This document shows positions 1-5,151 of a stretch of 5,151 nt of DNA, in pieces. The stretch spans positions 1 through 5,151 of the forward strand of contig CAMTOT010000237.1 in the NCBI GenBank assembly GCA_947074165.1, in the 5' to 3' direction. The stretch's first letter is position 1, and the number at the start of each line of letters is the position of its first letter. Under the pieces are notes generated by a model, which was not told where the DNA came from, made no database searches, and was given only the letters and a program-made list of their open reading frames with translations. The position numbers and the translations under genes are program-made. This stretch comes from an uncultured Bacteroidales bacterium. GTDB lineage: Bacteria > Bacteroidota > Bacteroidia > Bacteroidales > JAUNSR01.

Positions 1-1907
1 AATCAAAAATACAGAAAGAGAATCTCGGGCGAGGAGTAGTCGCTATAAGAAATACACCGGACGAAGTTATAGTATCATGGCGTTATCTTTCTTCTGATCC
101 AATAAATACATCTTTCAATATATATAGAGACGGGGTAAAAATAGCTAATGTATCCGCCGATAAAGGGACATTCTATAAAGACAAAAACTCAGCTTCAGAT
201 AAAGCAGAATATACCATAAAACCAGTTATAAAAGGTAAGGAAACAGGCAAAATAAACGGATCATACATTTTGCCGGAAAACGCTCCTACAGGATATATTA
301 ATCTTGCACTTGATAAACCGGACGATGGCATAACACCGGCTGGAGACTCTTATTCTTACTCACCCAATGACTGTTCAATAGGTGATGTTGACGGCGATGG
401 GGAATATGAATTAATAGTCACCTGGTCACCCTCAAATTCACATGATAATGCTCACGACGGATATACAGGAAACGTGCTTTATGACTGTTATAAGATTAAT
501 GGTGAGAAGCTTTGGCGTATTGATTTGGGACATAATGTAAGAGCCGGATCTCACTATAATCAATTTATTGTGTATGATCTTGACGGTGACGGGCGTGCTG
601 AATTTGTAGTGAAGACATCCGACGGAGCTGTTGATGGTAAGGGAAATGTAATAGGTAATCCCAATGCCGATTATCGCGAAGCGGGAGTTGCTCTTCCTGA
701 AGATGAACAAAAACGTATGAGAGAAGCTCTTAATAAGCAACAAGAGGAAAACCGTAAAAATGGTGTGCGTAACAGACCGCGACCTCAGAGAGGGCTTGGG
801 ACACCAGTCAATCAGGGTAGAATACTCACCGGTAATGAATATCTGACAATTTTCAACGGCCTTACAGGGGAAGCGATGCAAACAATAGACTATGCACCTT
901 GCAGAGGTAACCTTGCCGATTGGGGTGACTCCAGAGCTAACCGAAGCGACCGCTTTCTTGCTGCCGTTGCATATCTTGATGGTATTCGTCCGAGCGTTGT
1001 AATGTGTCGTGGTTATTATACCAGGACAGTACTTGCAGCATATGACTGGGATGGAAAGCAACTTAAAGAAAAATGGATTTTCGACAGCAATAATAAAGGT
1101 AATGAAGATTATGCGGGGCAGGGTAATCATAACCTTCGTGTAGGAGATGTTGACGGAGACGGATGTGATGAGATTATATATGGTCAATGTACAATAAATA
1201 ATGACGGTACAGGTCTTTCTTCTACAAAAATGGGACATGGAGACGCTATGCATCTTTCACATTTTTCGCCAGACCTTAAGGGAATGCAGGTATGGAGTTG
1301 TCATGAAAATAAAAGAGACGGCTCTACATTAAGAGACGCTGCTACTGGCAATATAATATTGCAAATTAAAAGCCCTACAGATGTCGGGCGCTGTATGGCA
1401 GCCGATATTGATCCTACAAGTCCCGGTATGGAAATGTGGTCATGGGAATCAGAAGGCATAAGAAACTACAAAGGAGATGTTGTCAATCCTGATATGCGTA
1501 CTCTTTCTGTAAATATGGCAGTATGGTGGGATGGTGATCTGCTTAGGGAATTACTAGATAAAAACCGGGTTTCTAAATATGACTGGAAAGATGGCAAATG
1601 CAAAAATATTGTGACTTTTGACGGTTGTAGTTCAAATAACGGAACCAAAGCAACACCATGTCTTCAGGGTGATATACTTGGAGACTGGAGGGAGGAAGTA
1701 TTACTTCGTACAAATGAAAATGATGCTATACGTATTTATGTCACACCTATAGAAACCGAATACCGTTTTCACACATTCCTGGAAGATCCTGCATATCGCA
1801 TAAGTATAGCAACACAAAATGTAGGATATAATCAGCCCACACAACCCGGATTTTATTTCGGTCCTGATTTGAAAGGTTTATTCCGTGGGTATAAGTTTAA
1901 GAAATAA
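1..1907 (+). CDS. Rhamnogalacturonan lyase, family PL11 (5' partial)
   Basis: Cleaves the rhamnose-galacturonate backbone of RG-I by beta-elimination; Bacteroidales members are normally exported. The frame is open from base 3 with no stop, giving 634 visible residues, close to a full PL11 enzyme, so probably only a signal peptide and a few residues are missing upstream. Residues 8-90 form the family's N-terminal beta-sheet domain (LGRGVVAIR, VSWRYLSSD, FNIYRDG). The rest is the beta-propeller, with calcium-type motifs DVDGDG (128-133), DLDGDG (192-197) and DVDGDG (382-387), plus EYLTIFNG, GYYTRTVL, YAGQGNHN (370-377), GHGDAMH (411-417) and MAADIDP. From memory it closely resembles Bacillus YesW. 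An in-frame TTG at 270 is not the start, because the conserved N-terminal domain lies before it. A charged insert occupies residues about 226-271. Endo versus exo action (YesW versus YesX in Bacillus) cannot be decided here. First gene seen of a three-gene run; 41 nt separate it from the next. Confidence 0.95.
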   Translation, partial: SKIQKENLGRGVVAIRNTPDEVIVSWRYLSSDPINTSFNIYRDGVKIANVSADKGTFYKDKNSASDKAEYTIKPVIKGKETGKINGSYILPENAPTGYINLALDKPDDGITPAGDSYSYSPNDCSIGDVDGDGEYELIVTWSPSNSHDNAHDGYTGNVLYDCYKINGEKLWRIDLGHNVRAGSHYNQFIVYDLDGDGRAEFVVKTSDGAVDGKGNVIGNPNADYREAGVALPEDEQKRMREALNKQQEENRKNGVRNRPRPQRGLGTPVNQGRILTGNEYLTIFNGLTGEAMQTIDYAPCRGNLADWGDSRANRSDRFLAAVAYLDGIRPSVVMCRGYYTRTVLAAYDWDGKQLKEKWIFDSNNKGNEDYAGQGNHNLRVGDVDGDGCDEIIYGQCTINNDGTGLSSTKMGHGDAMHLSHFSPDLKGMQVWSCHENKRDGSTLRDAATGNIILQIKSPTDVGRCMAADIDPTSPGMEMWSWESEGIRNYKGDVVNPDMRTLSVNMAVWWDGDLLRELLDKNRVSKYDWKDGKCKNIVTFDGCSSNNGTKATPCLQGDILGDWREEVLLRTNENDAIRIYVTPIETEYRFHTFLEDPAYRISIATQNVGYNQPTQPGFYFGPDLKGLFRGYKFKK

Positions 1908-1948
1908 TTAAAACAAAGCTATAATAATAGACAAAACCTTGTTATATC

Positions 1949-4090
1949 ATGAAGTTAAGAACAGTTTTATTTTTAGGCGGACTTATCGCTGCGTCAGGCT
2001 CATACGCTCAGAAAAAGAGAGTAGCCAATGATTCAAATACTCCGCTTCACCTCCTTCAGCCGGAGTATAAAGTTCCTTACGGTGTACTAAATAAAGAAGA
2101 TGTAAAAAAGGATATTGACCGGGTATTAAAATATCTTCAAAATAATACGCCTACACGTGTAGTTGATAAAAATACAGGCAAAGTGATAACTGACTATGCC
2201 AATATGAATGCAGATGCCCAAATTGAGAGAGGAGCTTTCAGACTGACAAGTTATGAGTGGGGCGTAACATATTCGGCAATGCTCGCGGCCGCAGAAATAA
2301 CCGGCGATAACGCTTATTCTGATTATGTAAAAGAGAGATTTCGTTTTCTTGCGGAAGTTGCTCCACATTTCAATAATGTACTTGAGAAATACGGTACGAC
2401 TGATAATCTCATGCTTCAGGTTCTTACACCTCATGCTCTTGATGACGCAGGTGCTGTATGCGCTGCTATGATAAAATTAAGTCTTGATGACAAAACACTT
2501 GATTTAAGACCTCTTATTGACAATTATATTAACTATATAATGTATCATGAATATCGTCTTGAAGATGGAACTTTTGCGCGTACCCGCCCCCAGCACAATA
2601 CTATATGGTTAGATGATATGTTTATGGGAGTGCCTCCTCTTGCATATTATTCCCGATACGCTAAAGATAATCAGGCAGTATATCTTAATGAAGCAGTGCG
2701 TCAGATACTGCAGTTTGCAGACAGAATGTGGGTACCGGAGAAAAATCTTTTCCGTCACGGTTGGGTAGAAGGTATGCAGGATCACCCTTCATATCATTGG
2801 GGACGTGCCAATGGGTGGGCTTTGCTTACTATGTGTGAAGTTCTTGACGTGATGCCGGAGAATCATCCGCAAAGAGAAAAGATAATGAGCCTGTTTAAAT
2901 CACATGTCAGGGGGCTTGCTGCTTGTCAGAGCGGAGAAGGATTTTGGCATCAATTATTGGATAGAAATGATTCTTATCATGAAACATCAGCCACTGCGAT
3001 ATATGTATATTGTATAGCCCACGCTATTAATAAAGGCTGGGTTGACGCGTTGGTGTATGGACCGGTAGTACAACTTGGTTGGCATGCCGTTTCAACACAG
3101 ATAAATACGGAAGGACAGGTTGAAAACACATGCGTAGGTACAGGAATGGCCTTCGATCCTGCGTTTTATTACTATAGACCGGTGAATGTATTTGCAGCTC
3201 ATGGTTACGGACCTGTGATATGGGCAGGTGCAGAAATGATAAATCTTCTTGGCAAACAGCACCCTAAAATGAATGATAGCGCACTTCAGTTTTATAATAT
3301 TGAGCAGCAGACAAAAGAACCTTTATTTCATTTTGCCGACCCTTCAAAAGCAAGAGATATTGTAGCCGGAGTAAGCCGTATTGACGAAAAATCACCTGTA
3401 GTGTTTATAATAGGAGATTCTACTGTAAAATGTGGCAATGGAAAAGGTGAAAATAATATGTGGGGATGGGGCAGTTTCTTTGATCAATATTTTGATACTT
3501 CAAAGATTACGGTTGAGAACCATGCTTTAGGAGGCAGAAGCAGCCGTACTTATATAACAGAGCGACACTGGGATAAAGTCCTGAAAGCAATTAAGCCCGG
3601 AGATTATTTGATTATCGACTTCGGTCACAATGATGGAGGGCCTATTAATACAGGAAGAGCAAGAGCATCTCTTAAAGGTACAGGTAGCGAATCGCAGAAA
3701 GTGGTTATGGAAAGAGATGGCAGTACTGAAACTGTATATACATTCGGCACATACATGCGTAAATATGTTCGTCAGGCTAAAGCTAAAGGAGCTACAGTAA
3801 TTGTAACGTCTCACACACCTGCCAATAGATGGACATCCGGTAAAGTAAACCGCTGTGATAATACCTACGGTAAGTGGTCGAAGGAGATAGCACAACAGGA
3901 AAATGTATTCTTTATAGATCTTAACAACCTGACTGCATGTAAACTTGAGAATGCCGGAGAGTCAAAATCGTCAAGTTATTTTGTTGATGGAGCTCACAAT
4001 ACAGAGCCAGGCGCAATAATGAATACCGAGTCTGTTATAGACGGACTACGCGAATTAAAAGAATGTAAACTTAATGACTATCTGAAATAA
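1949..4090 (+). CDS. GH105 unsaturated rhamnogalacturonyl hydrolase fused to CE12 acetylesterase
   Basis: A 713-residue bifunctional enzyme for RG-I oligosaccharides. Residues 1-20 are a signal peptide (KLR, hydrophobic core, SYA before Gln21). No lipobox Cys follows, so a periplasmic location is inferred. Residues about 45-436 are the GH105 alpha/alpha barrel, which removes the unsaturated galacturonyl end left by lyases: WLDDMFMG (220-227) holds the likely catalytic Asp222/223, and WGRANGW (284-290) matches the Trp/Arg/Trp substrate-binding spacing of Bacillus YteR. HETSATA (344-350) and GPVIWAGAEMI (421-431) are also family-like. A linker (437-483) leads to a CE12 GDSL esterase (484-713) that deacetylates galacturonate: GDST with nucleophile Ser491, block-II Gly in ALGGRSSR (526-533), GHND with Asn561, and the DxxH pair Asp680/His683. 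Both active sites look intact. The start ATG is the one that gives a clean signal peptide; the upstream region is A/T-rich without Shine-Dalgarno. Lies between the lyase and rhaM, so probably cotranscribed. Confidence 0.93.
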   Translation: MKLRTVLFLGGLIAASGSYAQKKRVANDSNTPLHLLQPEYKVPYGVLNKEDVKKDIDRVLKYLQNNTPTRVVDKNTGKVITDYANMNADAQIERGAFRLTSYEWGVTYSAMLAAAEITGDNAYSDYVKERFRFLAEVAPHFNNVLEKYGTTDNLMLQVLTPHALDDAGAVCAAMIKLSLDDKTLDLRPLIDNYINYIMYHEYRLEDGTFARTRPQHNTIWLDDMFMGVPPLAYYSRYAKDNQAVYLNEAVRQILQFADRMWVPEKNLFRHGWVEGMQDHPSYHWGRANGWALLTMCEVLDVMPENHPQREKIMSLFKSHVRGLAACQSGEGFWHQLLDRNDSYHETSATAIYVYCIAHAINKGWVDALVYGPVVQLGWHAVSTQINTEGQVENTCVGTGMAFDPAFYYYRPVNVFAAHGYGPVIWAGAEMINLLGKQHPKMNDSALQFYNIEQQTKEPLFHFADPSKARDIVAGVSRIDEKSPVVFIIGDSTVKCGNGKGENNMWGWGSFFDQYFDTSKITVENHALGGRSSRTYITERHWDKVLKAIKPGDYLIIDFGHNDGGPINTGRARASLKGTGSESQKVVMERDGSTETVYTFGTYMRKYVRQAKAKGATVIVTSHTPANRWTSGKVNRCDNTYGKWSKEIAQQENVFFIDLNNLTACKLENAGESKSSSYFVDGAHNTEPGAIMNTESVIDGLRELKECKLNDYLK

Positions 4091-4124
4091 CTATCAGATA
4101 AATAATATATTAAAATTTATTACT

Positions 4125-4439
4125 ATGAAACGCGAAGCTTTTAAAATGTTTCTTAAGCCCGGATTTGAGGCTGAATATGAGAAAAGACATGCCGAAATCT
4201 GGCCTGAGTTGAAGAAATTGCTCGAAGATGGAGGTGTATATGATTACTCAATTTATTGGGATAAAGATACAAACATACTTTTTGCATGCCAGAAAACTAA
4301 AGGTGATGAATCATCTCAAGATATGGGTTCAAATCCTATTGTTCAGAAATGGTGGGACTATATGGCTGATATAATGGAAGTCAATCCGGATAATTCGCCG
4401 GTAACAATTCCTTTACCGGAAGTTTTTCACATGGATTGA
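4125..4439 (+). CDS. rhaM: L-rhamnose mutarotase
   Basis: Interconverts the alpha and beta anomers of L-rhamnopyranose in the cytoplasm, supplying the form used by L-rhamnose isomerase. At 104 residues it equals the length I recall for E. coli RhaM and is colinear with it: KREAFKMFLKPG at the start, Tyr18 and the active-site His22 in the RHAEIWPEL block (21-29), the paired Trp76-Trp77 in QKWWDYMADIM, and the NPDNSPV signature (87-93) before EVFHMD. There is no signal peptide, as expected for a cytosolic enzyme. It starts 34 nt after the GH105-CE12 gene in an A/T-rich gap with no promoter motif that I can see, and is the last gene before a strong terminator. Its place here links extracellular RG-I breakdown to rhamnose catabolism; the rhamnose isomerase and kinase genes are not in the window. 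Confidence 0.96.
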   Translation: MKREAFKMFLKPGFEAEYEKRHAEIWPELKKLLEDGGVYDYSIYWDKDTNILFACQKTKGDESSQDMGSNPIVQKWWDYMADIMEVNPDNSPVTIPLPEVFHMD

Positions 4440-4452
4440 TTATTAATTTTAT

Positions 4453-4495
4453 AAAAAAAGAGTGTAATGCCTTTTAGGTAATGCACTCTTTTTTT
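4453..4495 (+). terminator. Rho-independent terminator after rhaM
   Basis: A near-perfect hairpin starting 13 nt after the rhaM stop. The left arm 4453-4471 pairs with the right arm 4477-4495 around a 5-nt loop (TTTTA). The 19 positions include one A-A mismatch (4467/4481) and two G-T wobbles (4465/4483, 4469/4479). The outer 12 bp are perfect: seven A-T pairs, then GAGTG with CACTC. The right arm ends in seven T, giving the U-tract. Because the left arm starts with seven A, the structure could also stop transcription from the opposite strand. It closes the lyase-esterase-rhaM transcript and separates it from the sensor gene. Confidence 0.92.
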
Positions 4496-4502
4496 ATTTT
4501 TG
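4472..4502 (+). promoter_or_regulatory. Probable Bacteroidetes promoter for the sensor gene
   Basis: TATTTTTG at 4495-4502 fits the Bacteroidetes -7 consensus TAnnTTTG exactly and ends 28 nt before the sensor ATG at 4531. A weak match to the -33 element (TTTT/TTTA around 4472-4476, consensus TTTG) lies 18-19 nt upstream. The -7 box begins on the last T of the terminator, and the -33 region lies in the hairpin loop. A chance match is possible in such T-rich sequence, so the call rests mainly on position: directly after a terminator and before a new gene. Confidence 0.45.
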
Positions 4503-4530
4503 TGTTCAATCATTAATCTACCTGTAAAAC

Positions 4531-5100
4531 ATGAAAAGATATATTATCACGCTGCTTATTTTATTTTCTATCACAACTACCTCCAAGACAAACGCATCAA
4601 TCGAGATCCGGGCTACCCATATGACAACAGACGATGGTATTGCAAATAATACTGTAAGAAGTGTATACCAGGATAGTAAAGGATTTATCTGGATTGCCAC
4701 TTTAAACGGACTTAGCCGATATGACGGCAATTCGTTTATAAATTTCCGTCCTGAAGAAACCGAAATTTCATTGTCAGATACAAGAGTGAAGGATATATTT
4801 GAAGACTCTAACGGCTACCTGTGGATAAATACCACACAGGAAATATTTAGCTGCTATGATCTGAAAAGAGAGAGTTTCGTAGATTTTACAGGGGTAGGCG
4901 AACTTCGTCAGAATTATAGTCATCTAATAGAAACCTCCGACGGAAGTATCTGGCTATGGCATAATCGTAATGGTTGCCGCAAAGTAACTCATACACCTTC
5001 CGGACTTGAGTCAGTATCGTTTACAAAAAAGAATGGTAATATACATTCTGATGCAGTCAACTATGTGTATGAAGATGATAAATCAAACATCTGGGTGGGC
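4531..5100 (+). CDS. Hybrid two-component system sensor, N-terminal propeller (3' partial)
   Basis: The first 190 codons of a large inner-membrane sensor of the HTCS type that controls many Bacteroidetes PULs. Residues 1-22 form a signal peptide or membrane anchor (MKRYIITLLILF, cleavage plausible after TNA). Four successive Reg_prop propeller repeats follow: GIANNTVRSVYQDSKGFIWI (36-55) then GLSRYDG; DTRVKDIFEDSNGYLWI (83-99); a diverged one, NYSHLIETSDGSIWLW (128-143); and DAVNYVYEDDKSNIWVG (174-190). Full HTCS proteins add more propeller blades, a Y_Y_Y domain, a membrane segment, histidine kinase, receiver and AraC-type HTH domains; none is visible because genomic sequence ends. The kinase type is thus inferred from the propeller and the PUL context. 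The ATG at 4531 is chosen because the next one (4621) would lose the signal peptide. The frame continues to 5151, but codons 191 onward are adapter. It has its own probable promoter and likely senses RG-I oligosaccharides. Confidence 0.87.
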
Positions 5101-5151
5101 AGATCGGAAGAGCGTCGTGTAGGGAAAGAGTGTACGGCCTGGTGTAGATCT
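5101..5151. other. Illumina TruSeq P5 adapter contamination
   Basis: These 51 bases match the reverse complement of the dual-index TruSeq P5 adapter as known to me. They begin with AGATCGGAAGAGC followed by GTCGTGTAGGGAAAGAGTGT (5101-5133), then an 8-base index-like segment ACGGCCTG (5134-5141), then GTGTAGATCT (5142-5151), the beginning of the P5 flow-cell arm. The match runs to the end of the window. Translated in the sensor frame it gives RSEERRVGKECTAWCRS, whose first part (RSEERRVGKEC) is a known adapter-derived artefact in predicted proteins. The first A (5101) may be genomic or the ligation A-tail. Nothing after about 5100 should be annotated. Confidence 0.98.

Noticed and set aside
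270..272. In-frame TTG as the start of the lyase
   Set aside because: The frame is open back to base 3 and the upstream 89 codons encode the conserved PL11 N-terminal domain (LGRGVVAIR, VSWRYLSSD, FNIYRDG). The true start lies before the window.
384..1160. Repeated gat-gtt-gac-gg DNA at 384 and about 1146 as a nucleotide repeat
   Set aside because: The similarity comes from the recurring DVDGDG calcium-type motif in the propeller and does not extend beyond it, so it is protein-level structure and not a DNA repeat.
438..1253. Long reverse-strand open frame of 271 codons inside the lyase gene
   Set aside because: It lies entirely opposite a strongly conserved PL11 coding region. Its translation is rich in Ile, Thr, Ser and Cys with no recognisable domain, and nothing suggests a promoter. 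It is a shadow of the plus-strand gene, as are the shorter reverse frames at 1466-1648, 2126-2434, 3527-3895 and 4518-4730.
1908..1948. Possible hairpin (AACAA with TTGTT) or promoter in the gap between the lyase and the hydrolase/esterase
   Set aside because: The stem is only 5 bp of A/T-rich sequence with a loop of about 20 nt and no T-tract, and there is no TAnnTTTG match. The short gap fits simple cotranscription.
4091..4124. Promoter in the A/T-rich gap before rhaM
   Set aside because: No TAnnTTTG or TTTG element at proper spacing, and the gap is only 34 nt. An A-rich leader is normal for Bacteroidetes translation starts.
5134..5151. Palindromic AGATCT at the window end as a restriction or integration site, or a real C-terminal extension of the sensor
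   Set aside because: The bases coincide exactly with the index and P5 arm of an Illumina adapter, which explains the whole stretch.

Overview
The window reads as a piece of a Bacteroidales genome (Bacteroides, Prevotella or a relative), probably a short-read assembly contig from a gut-type community. This rests on the moderately AT-rich coding with frequent ATA codons, the absence of Shine-Dalgarno sequences before the starts, a Bacteroidetes-type promoter motif (TAnnTTTG), and a gene set typical of polysaccharide utilization loci (PULs). The genus cannot be fixed from the sequence alone.

Layout. Positions 1-1907 hold nearly all of a family PL11 rhamnogalacturonan (RG-I) lyase whose first residues lie upstream of the window. 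Positions 1949-4090 encode an exported two-domain protein: an N-terminal GH105 unsaturated rhamnogalacturonyl hydrolase joined to a C-terminal CE12-type GDSL rhamnogalacturonan acetylesterase. Positions 4125-4439 encode L-rhamnose mutarotase (RhaM). These three genes point the same way, with gaps of 41 and 34 nt, and end at a strong hairpin terminator (4453-4495). A probable promoter follows directly, and at 4531 a new gene starts: the N-terminal periplasmic propeller of a hybrid two-component system (HTCS) sensor, the usual PUL regulator. No stretch longer than 300 bases lacks a gene.

How the genes work together. This is a coherent RG-I (pectin backbone) module. The lyase cuts the rhamnose-galacturonate backbone and leaves an unsaturated galacturonyl residue at the new non-reducing end. 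The CE12 domain removes acetyl groups from galacturonate, and the GH105 domain removes the unsaturated end residue. Rhamnose freed by other enzymes is converted by RhaM in the cytoplasm to the anomer used by rhamnose isomerase. The HTCS is the likely sensor of RG-I fragments.

The last 51 bases (5101-5151) are not biological. They match an Illumina TruSeq dual-index P5 adapter in reverse complement, including an 8-base index, fused in frame to the HTCS coding sequence. The final 17 residues of that reading frame are therefore artefactual, and genomic sequence ends at about 5100. I see no previously undescribed system here. The points most worth a second look are the adapter tail, the GH105-CE12 fusion, a charged insert in the lyase, and the close packing of terminator and promoter.
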